A DNA stretch of 64,000 bases from LSCE01 sp050485425 (GCA_050485425.1 JBJHBJ010000009.1:1-64000), one strand, 5' to 3'; numbered from the stretch's first letter, positions 1 through 7,798 are shown. The notes: generated by a model not told the origin, from the sequence alone. Translations and numbers: made by a program.

Positions 1-84
1 AGACATGCCTGCGGACTGTCGGCCGGAGGGACCCGGCCGACAAGCCCCCAGGGATGGGTTCACGGCGGGTCCGCAGGCATGTCT
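1..84 (+). ncRNA. TwoAYGGAY-like three-way-junction element, copy A (left arm cut by window edge)
   Basis: The outer arms 1-16 and 69-84 are perfectly complementary. Inside, hairpin 1 pairs 17-26 with 33-42 over the loop AGGGAC, and hairpin 2 has CCC/GGG around AGGGAT (near 47-58). The right flank resembles that of copy D for a further 23 bases, so the outer stem probably continues left of the window. It lies beyond the stop of hslU, on the opposite strand sense. The family assignment is from memory of the published motif; the structure is seen directly. Confidence 0.75.
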
Positions 85-144
85 CCACCCCCGGCCCGAT
101 CGAAGCCTCACACACGCCTCGAGCCGTGCGCCGAGTACGCTGAA

Positions 145-1476
145 CTACAGGATATAGCGGCTCAGGTCCTGGTCCTGGACCAGTTCGCCCAGGTGCTCGT
201 CCACGTAGGCGGCGTCCACGGTCAGGGTCTGGCCGCTGCGGTCCGGGGCCTGGTAGCTCAGTTCCTCCAGCAGGCGTTCCATCACCGTGTGCAGGCGGCG
301 GGCGCCGATATTCTCGGTGCGCTCGTTCACCTCCCACGCCACCTGGGCGATGCGGGCGATGCCGTCTTCGGTGAACTCCAGCTTGCAGCCCTCGGTGTCC
401 ATCAGCGCCTTGTACTGCGCGGTGAGCGAGGCGCTGGGCTCGGTCAGGATGCGGACGAAATCCTCCACCGCCAGGGCGGCAAGCTCGACGCGGATCGGCA
501 GCCGGCCCTGCAGTTCAGGAATCAGGTCCGAGGGCTTCGACAAATGGAACGCGCCGGAGGCGATGAACAGGATGTGGTCGGTATTCACCATGCCGAACTT
601 GGTGGAGACGGTGCAGCCTTCCACCAGCGGCAGCAGATCCCGCTGCACCCCTTCGCGGGACACGTCTGCGCCGGAGCCGGATTCGGCCCGCTTGGCCACC
701 TTGTCGATCTCGTCCAGGAACACGATGCCGTTCTGCTCGACGCGCTCGACCGCCAGCGCCTTCACCTCTTCCTCGTTGACCATGCGCGCCGCTTCCTGCT
801 CGCGCAGCACTTTCATCGCATCCTTGATCTTCATGCGACGGGTCTTGGTCTTGCCGCCACCCATGTTCTGGAACAGGCTCTGGAGCTGGTTGGTCATCTC
901 CTCCATGCCGGGCGGGGCCATGATCTCCACGCCCATCGGAGAGGCGGAAACCTCGATGTCCACCTCCTTGTCATCCAGCTCGCCGAAACGCAGCTTGTTC
1001 CGGAACTTGTTGCGGGTGGCCTGATCCTGCGGTTCCTCGTCCTGCTCCCAGCTGGTGGAGGCGCGGGGCAGCAGGATGTCCAACAGACGATCCTCGGCCG
1101 CCTCCTCGGCCCGATACTTGACCTTCTCCATTGCCTCCTCGCGGGTCATCTTCACCGCCATGTCAACCAGGTCGCGGACGATCGATTCCACGTCGCGGCC
1201 TACGTAGCCCACTTCGGTAAACTTGGTGGCTTCCACCTTGATGAACGGCGCGTTGGCCAGCTTGGCCAGGCGACGCGCGATTTCGGTCTTGCCGACGCCG
1301 GTGGGGCCGATCATCAGGATGTTCTTTGGCGTGATCTCGTTGCGCAGTTCTTCACCAACCTGCATGCGGCGCCAGCGGTTGCGCAGGGCTATCGCCACGG
1401 AACGCTTGGCGCTGGCCTGGCCGATGATGTGACGATCCAGTTCCTGGACGATCTCGCGGGGTGTCATCTCGGACAT
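145..1476 (-). CDS. hslU: ATP-dependent protease ATPase subunit HslU (ClpY)
   Basis: AAA+ unfoldase that recognises, unfolds and threads substrates into the HslV peptidase in the cytoplasm. The 443-residue protein has the family's usual length. Walker A GPTGVGKT is at about residues 57-64, the pore loop GYVG at 90-93 and Walker B IVFLDEID at 251-258. A long charged insertion (I-domain) lies at about 110-240. The C-terminus ends DLSRYIL, the tail that docks into HslV. The start is 34 bp after the hslV stop, so the two are one operon with hslV first. Confidence 0.98.
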   Translation of the reverse strand: MSEMTPREIVQELDRHIIGQASAKRSVAIALRNRWRRMQVGEELRNEITPKNILMIGPTGVGKTEIARRLAKLANAPFIKVEATKFTEVGYVGRDVESIVRDLVDMAVKMTREEAMEKVKYRAEEAAEDRLLDILLPRASTSWEQDEEPQDQATRNKFRNKLRFGELDDKEVDIEVSASPMGVEIMAPPGMEEMTNQLQSLFQNMGGGKTKTRRMKIKDAMKVLREQEAARMVNEEEVKALAVERVEQNGIVFLDEIDKVAKRAESGSGADVSREGVQRDLLPLVEGCTVSTKFGMVNTDHILFIASGAFHLSKPSDLIPELQGRLPIRVELAALAVEDFVRILTEPSASLTAQYKALMDTEGCKLEFTEDGIARIAQVAWEVNERTENIGARRLHTVMERLLEELSYQAPDRSGQTLTVDAAYVDEHLGELVQDQDLSRYIL

Positions 1477-1510
1477 GATGGTCTTCCTGGCTGCCGGAGC
1501 CGGCCGATGG

Positions 1511-2047
1511 TCAGGCCAGCTCCTCGATGGTCAGTTGATGGTTGGTGTAGACGCAGATATCGCCGGCGATACCCAGCGCCTGCTCCACGATCTCGCGGGC
1601 GCCCAGCTCGCTGTGGCGCAGCAGCGCCAGCGCCGCGGCCTGGGCGAACGGTCCGCCGGAGCCGATGGCGATGACGTCGTGCTCGGGCTCGATGACGTCG
1701 CCATTGCCGGAGATCACCAGCGTGTTCTCCTTGTCCGCCACCAGCAGCAGGGCTTCCAGGCGGCGCAGGGCGCGGTCGGAGCGCCAGTCCTTGGCCAGTT
1801 CGACGGCGGCGCGGGTGAGGTTGCCGTGGTATTTCTCCAACTGGCCCTCGAAGCGTTCGAACAGCGTGAACGCGTCCGCCGTGCCGCCGGCGAAGCCGGC
1901 GATGACGCGTTCCTGGAAAAGCCGACGCACCTTGCGGGCGTTTCCTTTCATGACGGTGTTGCCCATGGACACCTGCCCGTCGCCGCCGATGACCACCTGG
2001 CCGTTGCGTCGGGCGGCGAGGATGGTCGTGCCTCTGAACTGTTCCAT
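1511..2047 (-). CDS. hslV: ATP-dependent protease peptidase subunit HslV (ClpQ)
   Basis: Proteasome-like threonine peptidase that forms a double ring with HslU. The 178 residues contain the family signatures NTVMKGNARKVRRL (about 30-43) and AGFAGGTADAFTLFE. The first Thr of the TTILA segment, residue 7, aligns with the nucleophile Thr that follows the initiator Met in E. coli. This protein therefore seems to carry a six-residue leader, MEQFRG, to be removed, as in Bacillus ClpQ; an internal start cannot be excluded. A possible heat-shock promoter lies at 2086-2114. Confidence 0.97.
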   Translation of the reverse strand: MEQFRGTTILAARRNGQVVIGGDGQVSMGNTVMKGNARKVRRLFQERVIAGFAGGTADAFTLFERFEGQLEKYHGNLTRAAVELAKDWRSDRALRRLEALLLVADKENTLVISGNGDVIEPEHDVIAIGSGGPFAQAAALALLRHSELGAREIVEQALGIAGDICVYTNHQLTIEELA

Positions 2048-2085
2048 GCGTACTCCGAATAGTGCTGTCTAGGGCCGAGTTCTGG

Positions 2086-2114
2086 ACGTGGGGGTTGGCT
2101 GAGGATTTTAAAAG
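2086..2114 (-). promoter_or_regulatory. possible sigma-32 promoter for hslVU
   Basis: On the minus strand CTTTTAAA (2114-2107) is followed after 12 nt by CCCCCACGT (2094-2086), about 39 nt before the hslV start. This resembles the heat-shock consensus CTTGAAA/CCCCAT-T, but the -35 half and the spacer are imperfect. hslVU is a heat-shock operon in related bacteria. Confidence 0.35.
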
Positions 2115-2164
2115 GTTAGGACCGCAATTCGATACCACGTTGTGTGGTTTGGAGGCTTCGTTCC

Positions 2165-2272
2165 GGTCGCGGGCGGGATTGCTGTTCCAGACACGCTGTA
2201 AACCCATCCATGGGAGCTTGACGACCGCATCCCTGCGGCCGACAGTCTGGAACAGCAATCCCGCCCGCGACC
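2165..2272 (-). ncRNA. TwoAYGGAY-like three-way-junction element, copy B
   Basis: The outer arms 2165-2192 and 2245-2272 are perfectly complementary over 28 bp. Read on the minus strand, hairpin 1 has the loop AGGGAT and hairpin 2 (2203-2214, CCCATGGATGGG on that strand) has the loop ATGGAT. It lies in the 464-bp gap between the xerC stop and the hslV start, in inverted orientation to copy C 69 bp away. Confidence 0.8.
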
Positions 2273-2341
2273 TTGGCTGTGGCTGGACTCTTCGGCTTCC
2301 CCTGGTGAGGGCATCTACGTGATGCACCCACCGCACGCGCA

Positions 2342-2449
2342 GGTTCTGTCCTGGGTTGTCTTGGCGGACCGTCAGCGGCATGGATGCCGCTGTCGAGCCC
2401 CCATGGATGGGTTCACGGCGTGTCCGCCAAGACAACCCAGGACAGAACC
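2342..2449 (+). ncRNA. TwoAYGGAY-like three-way-junction element, copy C
   Basis: The outer arms 2342-2369 and 2422-2449 are perfectly complementary over 28 bp. Hairpin 1 is AGCGGC/GCCGCT around ATGGAT, and hairpin 2 is CCC/GGG around ATGGAT. CGCAGGTTCTG (2338-2348) can alternatively pair with CAGAACCTGCG (2456-2466), so two mutually exclusive outer pairings exist. It sits 62 bp downstream of the xerC stop, on the opposite strand. Confidence 0.8.
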
Positions 2450-2511
2450 CTTGCACCAGAACCTGCGGTTGCACGGAATACATGACCGGATCGGACAGCA
2501 CGGAGGCTGGG

Positions 2512-3423
2512 CTATCGCTTCTTCCGCGCTCTCGGGTGGGCGGCGTCGTAGACCTGGGCCAGGTGCTGGAAGTCCAGGTGGGTGTAGACCTGGGTGGTGC
2601 TGATGTCGGCGTGGCCCAGCAGCTCCTGCACCGCCCGCAGGTCGCCGCTGGATTCCAGCAGGTGGCTGGCGAAGGCGTGGCGCAGCATGTGCGGGTGCAC
2701 CTGGCCCGGGATGCCCGCATGGCGCGCCAGCTGCTCCAGCCGCAGCTGCACGCTGCGCGGGCTCAGCCGGCGACCCCGGCGGCTGACGAACAACGCCTTC
2801 TCTTCCACCCCGGCCATCCCCGGCCGCAGCCTCAGCCAGGCCTGCACGCGCTCCCGCGCCTTGCGGCCCACCGGCACGATGCGGCTTTTCGCCCCCTTCC
2901 CGATGACCTCCACCCGGCCCCCGGCCATGTCGATGTCCTGGTGGTTCAGCGACACCAGCTCCGCCAGCCGCAGGCCGGACGAATAGAGCAGTTCCGCCAT
3001 GGCCAGATCCCGGGCGTGGAGCGCCGGGTCCTCGCCAGGGGGTGTCTGGTCCAGCAACTGGGTCATGCGGTCCACGTCCAGCGTGCGCGGCAGGCGTTTC
3101 GGGCTGCGCGGCGCCGGGACGTCCCGGGCCGGATTGGCGGACAGGCGATTCTCCCGCAGCAGATAGTCGAAGAAGCCGCGCAGCGCCGACAGACGCCGCT
3201 GCAGGCTGGCGCCGGACAGGCCACGCCGGTGGCAGTGGGCGACGAAGGCGCGGACGTGCTGGGCATCCAGCAGCGGCCAGTCGCCCAGGCCCTGCTCCGC
3301 GCACCACTGCATCAGCGCATCCAGATCGCGGCGGTAGCTTTGGCAGGTACGGGGAGACAGACGGCGTTCACCGGCCAGGTGGCGCTCGAAACGCTCCACC
3401 CAGGCACGAGCGTCGGGATTCAT
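2512..3423 (-). CDS. xerC: site-specific tyrosine recombinase XerC
   Basis: With XerD, resolves chromosome dimers at dif during division. The 303 residues show a SAM-like N-terminal domain (about 1-90) and the catalytic domain with R152 (SSGLRLAE), a Lys in GKGAKS (176-179), H245 and R248 (HPHMLRHAF), H271 (LLGHADIS) and the nucleophile Y280 (QVYTHLD). The ATG overlaps the stop of the preceding DUF484 gene in an ATGA, so translation is probably coupled. This DUF484-xerC pairing is conserved in pseudomonads. Confidence 0.97.
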   Translation of the reverse strand: MNPDARAWVERFERHLAGERRLSPRTCQSYRRDLDALMQWCAEQGLGDWPLLDAQHVRAFVAHCHRRGLSGASLQRRLSALRGFFDYLLRENRLSANPARDVPAPRSPKRLPRTLDVDRMTQLLDQTPPGEDPALHARDLAMAELLYSSGLRLAELVSLNHQDIDMAGGRVEVIGKGAKSRIVPVGRKARERVQAWLRLRPGMAGVEEKALFVSRRGRRLSPRSVQLRLEQLARHAGIPGQVHPHMLRHAFASHLLESSGDLRAVQELLGHADISTTQVYTHLDFQHLAQVYDAAHPRARKKR

Positions 3424-4118
3424 TGGCCGGACAGGTGGCGTGCCAGGGCGTGCGCGGCCAGGTCGCCGAGCTGGTTCAGGAAAATCGTGCCCTGGCTGGC
3501 GTGAAAACGGTCACGCTCCAGGCTGCCGATCGCCAGCACACCAGTGGCGGCCGGGTGCCGGAGCGCCACCATGGCGGCGGAGGCCACGCGTTCGCTGCTG
3601 TCGCTGAACAGGAAGCGGAGCTGGGGCTCGGACAGCTGACCGCAGACGGGGCGGCCGTCGCGCAAGGTCTGGGCAATGTGCGTCAGGTCCTCGTGCCCCT
3701 CGGGGATGAAATCCTGATGTCCCCCATGAGCCCCGGTCTTGTCCACCAGCTTCACGCTCACCATGTCGGCCTGGAACTGGCTGCGCAGGCCGTCTTTCAG
3801 GCTTTGCAGCGTATGGTCGAGATCCGAGGGATTGAGCAGTTCCAGCGTCAGCCGGTGCATGCGCTCGGCCAGCCGGTCGTTGTCCCGGGCGACGTCCAGC
3901 AGATCGTCCAGGCGTTGCTTGAGACGGCGGTTCTCGGTGCGCAGCAACTGCACCTGGTAGAGAATCAGCGAGACGGCGTTACCGGTTTCATGGGGAATGC
4001 GTAGCTGGCGGGACAGGGCGGGGTGGCGAAGAAAGAATTCCGGGTCTGCTTCCAGGAAATCGGCAACGGCTTCCTCCGTCAACGGCTCCTGCAGTCTGAC
4101 CTTTTGCTGCGTGCTCAT
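3420..4118 (-). CDS. DUF484 family protein (GAF-like)
   Basis: A 232-residue protein of the DUF484 family, almost always encoded directly before xerC in gammaproteobacteria; its biochemical role is unknown. The N-terminal third is helical with a likely coiled coil (LRTENRRLKQRLDDLLDVAR, about 60-80), followed by a GAF-like fold including VALRHPAATGVLAIGS. I chose the ATG at 4118 because GAGGAG lies 6 nt upstream and the protein then begins MSTQQKV; a 20-codon longer frame is possible. It overlaps xerC by 4 bp. Confidence 0.9.
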   Translation of the reverse strand: MSTQQKVRLQEPLTEEAVADFLEADPEFFLRHPALSRQLRIPHETGNAVSLILYQVQLLRTENRRLKQRLDDLLDVARDNDRLAERMHRLTLELLNPSDLDHTLQSLKDGLRSQFQADMVSVKLVDKTGAHGGHQDFIPEGHEDLTHIAQTLRDGRPVCGQLSEPQLRFLFSDSSERVASAAMVALRHPAATGVLAIGSLERDRFHASQGTIFLNQLGDLAAHALARHLSGQ

Positions 4119-4330
4119 GCAGTACTCCTCACCCGCCCGGATCATCAGTATTCCCGGTGGGCTGCCGGGATTGTTCAACAGTCTATCGGATAAACGTCTT
4201 CACGGTAACGGGTACCAACCATTTCAAAGGTCGAAAAGGTCAGTCAGCTACGACCCGCCCTACCTTGCCATCGGGGCACGAACGAAGCCCCGGCCTCGAG
4301 CATGACGGCGTGAGCCCTTCGACGCATTCT

Positions 4331-5164
4331 TCAGGGCAGCTCGATTTCACCCCGGAACACCGTCTCCGCGGGGCCAGTCATCCAGACCGGTTCGCCGTGG
4401 CCCTGCCAGCGGAGCGTAAGCCGGCCGCCAGGGAGGTCCACGCGCACCTCCTCGGCCAACTGCTCCCACAGACGCCCGGCGACCACGGCCGCGCAGGCGC
4501 CGGTGCCGCAGGCCAGGGTCTCGCCGGCGCCGCGCTCGTAGACCCGCAGGCGGATGTGGCTGGGCGACACTACTTCCATGAAGCCGGCGTTGGCCCGGCG
4601 TGGGAACTGGCGGTGGCCTTCGATCAGCGGCCCGAGCCTGGCCACCGGCGCCTGTTCCACGCTCTGCACCGCGGTCACCGCGTGCGGATTGCCCATGGAC
4701 ACGGCGGCGATGGTGAGCTGCTCCCCGTCCACGTCCAGCGGGTAGCGCACCGCCTGCCGTTCGGCCAGGAACGGGATCTGCGACGGTTCCAGGCGCGGGG
4801 CACCCATATTCACCGTCACCTCCCCACCCGGCTGCAGGAAAACCTGGGTGGGTCCACCCAGCGTCTGGATCATCAGTTCCCGCTTGTCGGTCAGGCCCTG
4901 CTCCTGCAGGAACACGGCCAGGCAGCGGACGCCGTTGCCGCATTGCTCCACCTCGCCGCCGTCGGCGTTGTAGATGCGGTAGCGGAAATCCATATCCGCT
5001 TCGGTGGCCGGCGCGGCCAGCAGTACCTGGTCGCAGCCGACACCGAACCGGCGGTCGGCCAGCCGGCGGACCTGGTCGGTGGTGAGTTCCAGCGGCTGGC
5101 GCACGGCGTCCAGCACGACGAAATCGTTGCCGATGCCCTGCATCTTGGTGAATGACAATCTCAC
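4331..5164 (-). CDS. dapF: diaminopimelate epimerase
   Basis: Interconverts LL- and meso-diaminopimelate, feeding both lysine synthesis and peptidoglycan. The two catalytic cysteines are visible: C75 in EQCGNGVRC and C219 in ACGTGACAA. The N-terminus SFTKMQGIGNDFVV is the family signature. The start codon is GTG at 5164 and overlaps the lysA stop as GTGA, implying coupling. The 277-residue length is normal. In the 212-bp gap to DUF484 a GGGGC/GCCCC hairpin (about 4273-4293) has no T-run, so I do not call a terminator. Confidence 0.97.
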   Translation of the reverse strand: MRLSFTKMQGIGNDFVVLDAVRQPLELTTDQVRRLADRRFGVGCDQVLLAAPATEADMDFRYRIYNADGGEVEQCGNGVRCLAVFLQEQGLTDKRELMIQTLGGPTQVFLQPGGEVTVNMGAPRLEPSQIPFLAERQAVRYPLDVDGEQLTIAAVSMGNPHAVTAVQSVEQAPVARLGPLIEGHRQFPRRANAGFMEVVSPSHIRLRVYERGAGETLACGTGACAAVVAGRLWEQLAEEVRVDLPGGRLTLRWQGHGEPVWMTGPAETVFRGEIELP

Positions 5165-6426
5165 GCTACCGGCCCTCGGTCTTCCGGCAACAGCCGTTCG
5201 CCTTCCAGCAACTGCTCCAGTGTCTCGCGACGGCGGATCAGATGCACCTTGCCGCCGTCCACCATCAGCTCCGGCGGGCGGGGCCGGGTATTGTAGTTGG
5301 ACGCCATGACGAAACCATAGGCGCCGGCCGAGCGCACCGCCAGCAGATCACCCTGCTCCAGCGCCAGCTCCCGATCCTTGCCCAGGAAGTCGCCGGTTTC
5401 GCACACAGGTCCGACCAGGTCGTAACGCCGCGCCTCGCCCCGGCGTGGCACGACCGGCTCGATGGCCTGCCAGGCGGCGTACAGCGCCGGCCGCAGCAGG
5501 TCGTTCATGGCGGCATCGATGATCGCGAAGTTCTTGTGCGGGGCGTGCTTGAGATACTGCACCCGGGTCAGCAGCACGCCGGCATTGGCGACGATGGCGC
5601 GGCCCGGCTCCAGCAACACCTTCAGGCCGCGCTGTTGTAAGGGCGGCAGTAGCTCGGCGGCGTAGTCGGCCGGCGACGGCGGCTGCTCGTCGCGGTAGCG
5701 CACGCCCAGACCCCCGCCCAGGTCGATATGTTCCAGTCTCAGCCCTTGCGCCGCCAGCCGGTCGATCATGGCCACCACCCGGTCCAGTGCGTCGCGGAAC
5801 GGGGCGGTGCGGGTGAGCTGGGAGCCAATGTGGAAGTCGACGCCGACGAATCGCAGGCCGGGGAAGTCGTCCCGCCGGCGATACAGCACTTCCGCCTCGT
5901 CCAGCGGGATGCCGAACTTGTTTTCCTTCAGTCCGGTAGAGATGTACGGGTGGGTCTCGGCGTCGACGTCCGGGTTCACACGCAGCGAGACCGGTGCTTC
6001 CCTGCCCATGTGCGTCGCCACGTGGCTGATACGCTCGAGTTCCGCTTCGGATTCCACGTTGAAGCAAGCGATGCCCACGTCCAGCGCGCGGGCGATCTCG
6101 TGACGGGTCTTGCCGACGCCGGAGAAGACGATGCGTTCCGGCCGGCCGCCGGCGCGCAGCACGCGTTCCAGCTCGCCTTCCGAGACGATGTCGAAGCCGG
6201 ATCCCAGCCGGGCCAGCAGGTTCAGCAGCGCCAGGTTGGAGTTGGCCTTGACGGCGTAGCACACCAGGTGGTCGACCGACGCGAAGGCGCTGTCATAGGC
6301 CTGCCAGGCGTGCTCTATCGCCGCGCGGCTGTACACATAGGCGGGCGTGCCGTATTCACGGGCAATCTGTTGCAGCGGCACCTGTTCGGCGAACAGTTCA
6401 CCGCCGCGGGTGGAAAACGGTTCCAT
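5161..6426 (-). CDS. lysA: diaminopimelate decarboxylase
   Basis: PLP enzyme that decarboxylates meso-diaminopimelate to lysine. The 421-residue protein has the PLP lysine K60 in CYAVKANSN, the HIGSQ motif, the phosphate-binding glycine stretch DLGGGLGVRY and the active-site Cys in GPVCETGDFLG. I chose the ATG at 6426 (MEPFSTRG); a much longer upstream frame exists but would run through lptM and has no family similarity. It follows lptM by 35 bp and overlaps dapF by 4 bp, giving an lptM-lysA-dapF operon. Confidence 0.97.
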   Translation of the reverse strand: MEPFSTRGGELFAEQVPLQQIAREYGTPAYVYSRAAIEHAWQAYDSAFASVDHLVCYAVKANSNLALLNLLARLGSGFDIVSEGELERVLRAGGRPERIVFSGVGKTRHEIARALDVGIACFNVESEAELERISHVATHMGREAPVSLRVNPDVDAETHPYISTGLKENKFGIPLDEAEVLYRRRDDFPGLRFVGVDFHIGSQLTRTAPFRDALDRVVAMIDRLAAQGLRLEHIDLGGGLGVRYRDEQPPSPADYAAELLPPLQQRGLKVLLEPGRAIVANAGVLLTRVQYLKHAPHKNFAIIDAAMNDLLRPALYAAWQAIEPVVPRRGEARRYDLVGPVCETGDFLGKDRELALEQGDLLAVRSAGAYGFVMASNYNTRPRPPELMVDGGKVHLIRRRETLEQLLEGERLLPEDRGPVA

Positions 6427-6461
6427 GCGGGCTCCAGCGCTGACCCGGATCGGGGTTCGTG

Positions 6462-6593
6462 TCAGGCGACGGCAACAGCCGGCGCCATTGCCACGGCAGA
6501 GGACTCGGGCAGGTACAGATCGCCTTTCTGGCCGCAGGCGACCAGAACGAGAACGATCAGCAGCAGGCTGGCAGCGTGCGTCAGTCTGCGCAT
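6462..6593 (-). CDS. lptM: LPS translocon maturation chaperone LptM (YifL-type lipoprotein)
   Basis: A 43-residue lipoprotein. The signal peptide (residues 1-19, starting MRRLTHAAS) ends in the lipobox LVAC with the lipidated Cys at 20, followed by the family hallmark GQKGDLYLP (21-29) and an Ala/Val-rich tail. In E. coli this protein helps LptD oxidise correctly in the outer membrane. A GAGGGGAG ribosome site lies about 7 nt before the ATG. Its place directly before lysA is the conserved location in gammaproteobacteria. Confidence 0.95.
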   Translation of the reverse strand: MRRLTHAASLLLIVLVLVACGQKGDLYLPESSAVAMAPAVAVA

Positions 6594-6689
6594 GGTCCGG
6601 CTCCCCTCGTGAAATTCGGCCCATTATAGCGGTCCGGGGCCGGGCGTGACCAATGAACAGTGCCCGCGGTATGCTGGGCGCCCCGCGTA

Positions 6690-6823
6690 AAGGAAGCGCT
6701 GAAGTATTCGCGCTGCGTTGTTGCGGCGCCTGGCCGTGGAACCACCACGGCGCTGCGCACGACGCCGGACATCGCGCAATATCTGACCGTGACGCGATAG
6801 CGTGAATACTTCGGCGCTTCCTT
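6690..6823. repeat. MITE-like element with 25-bp terminal inverted repeats
   Basis: The ends 6690-6714 and 6799-6823 are inverted repeats matching at 23 of 25 positions. The interior holds a second hairpin (CCGTGG/CCACGG) and no gene. The outermost motif GGAAGCGCTGA (6692-6702) recurs alone at 7788-7798 (reverse) and 27495-27505. No clear target duplication is seen. It lies between the divergent lptM and carboxylesterase genes and may carry part of their promoters. Confidence 0.6.
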
Positions 6824-6861
6824 GAGCAGGCCTGAATGATTATCCACGGGAGTTGACGTCC

Positions 6862-7533
6862 ATGCGTGAGGAGCTACTGGATTGTGTGCAGGTCGGGGCC
6901 GGCGACAAGGCCACCGCCAGCGTGATCTGGCTGCACGGCCTGGGGGCCGACGGCCACGATTTCGAACCGATCGTGCCGGAACTGCGGTTGCCCGCTTCCC
7001 TGCCGGTCCGTTTCCTGTTCCCGCATGCGCCGGTGCGGCCGGTGACACTGAACAACGGGATGGCGATGCGGGCCTGGTACGACATCATCGCGCTGGGCGG
7101 CGGTGCGCGCCAGGACGATGCCGGCATCCGCGAGTCCGCGCGACAGGTGGAGGCGCTGATCCGGCGCGAGCGGGAGCGCGGCATTCCGGCCGAACGGATT
7201 GTGCTGGCAGGCTTCTCCCAGGGTGGTGCGATCGCGTTGCATACCGGCTTGCGTCATCCGGAGCGGCTGGCGGGGATCATGGGCCTGTCCACCTACCTGC
7301 CGCTCGCCGATACGGTGGAGGCAGAACGCAGCGACGCCAACGCCGGAACGCCGATTCTGATCGCGCATGGCAGCATGGATCCGGTGGTGCCCATGCAGAT
7401 GGGCGAGCGTTCGCGGGATCAGTTGCAGGCCATGGGCTACACCGTGGAATGGCACGACTATCCGATGGTGCACCAGGTGTGCATGGAGGAAATCGCAGCG
7501 ATCAGCGCCTGGCTGCAGCGGGTGCTTCCCTAG
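6862..7533 (+). CDS. alpha/beta-fold carboxylesterase (phospholipase/carboxylesterase family)
   Basis: A 223-residue hydrolase of the same family as Pseudomonas carboxylesterase II and acyl-protein thioesterase-like enzymes, expected to be cytoplasmic and to act on short-chain esters. The catalytic triad can be assigned: S119 in GFSQGG, D172 in GSMDPVVP and H203 in YPMVHQVC. The start at ATG 6862 follows GGAG by 9 nt; an upstream in-frame TTG at 6853 would add three residues. It is monocistronic and followed by a REP-like hairpin cluster. Confidence 0.9.
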   Translation: MREELLDCVQVGAGDKATASVIWLHGLGADGHDFEPIVPELRLPASLPVRFLFPHAPVRPVTLNNGMAMRAWYDIIALGGGARQDDAGIRESARQVEALIRRERERGIPAERIVLAGFSQGGAIALHTGLRHPERLAGIMGLSTYLPLADTVEAERSDANAGTPILIAHGSMDPVVPMQMGERSRDQLQAMGYTVEWHDYPMVHQVCMEEIAAISAWLQRVLP

Positions 7534-7570
7534 CCTGCTTCTCTGTAGCCGGCCGTTGCCGGGTTGGTGG

Positions 7571-7728
7571 ATATCGGCTGCCCCCTAAGCGGTTGGGGGC
7601 GGTGCGCACCACTTCGTGGTGCACACCCTACGCGCTGCAGTGCGAAAAATCCGGCCGCAACCCCATGGGGCCCGGCCGATTTCGCCCGTGGCGGTGTCGC
7701 AAGCCACCACAGGTAGAATGACTACCTG
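7571..7728. repeat. REP/BIME-like cluster of hairpins
   Basis: Four palindromes lie between two converging genes: GCCCCC/GGGGGC (7580-7600); a 12-bp stem with loop TTC (7601-7627) followed on the minus strand by the GTAG head typical of REP sequences; a nested hairpin ending GCGAAA/TTTCGC (7642-7685); and CAGGTAG/CTACCTG (7710-7728). The GTAG-plus-palindrome layout is that of REPs mobilised by RAYT transposases. No RAYT gene is in the window. Confidence 0.6.
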
Positions 7729-7798
7729 CGGCGCCTTGCTCCTGGTCACGAACGAAAATCGGTCTCGAGCGCGAGCGCGGGAATTGATCAGCGCTTCC

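Noticed and set aside
1..84. Interpretation of the structured elements as integron attC sites
   Set aside because: attC sites have imperfect arms with R/L boxes and extrahelical bases; these have long perfect arms, two internal hairpins with AYGGAY-type loops and no integrase or cassettes.
79..1674. Long open frames antisense to hslU, xerC, dapF, argH, maeB, gdhB, ilvD and others
   Set aside because: They have no family similarity, biased shadow composition (His/Leu/Gln- or Arg/Ser-rich) and lie opposite well-identified genes; typical of high-GC DNA.
2512..3423. Phage or integron integrase rather than XerC
   Set aside because: Length, motifs and the conserved position after the DUF484 gene identify housekeeping XerC.
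4273..4293. Intrinsic terminator after dapF
   Set aside because: A GGGGC/GCCCC hairpin is present but has no T-run on the relevant strand.
6581..7048. 155-codon minus-strand frame across the MITE-like repeat and into the esterase gene
   Set aside because: Composed of repeat DNA and antisense coding sequence, with no domain.
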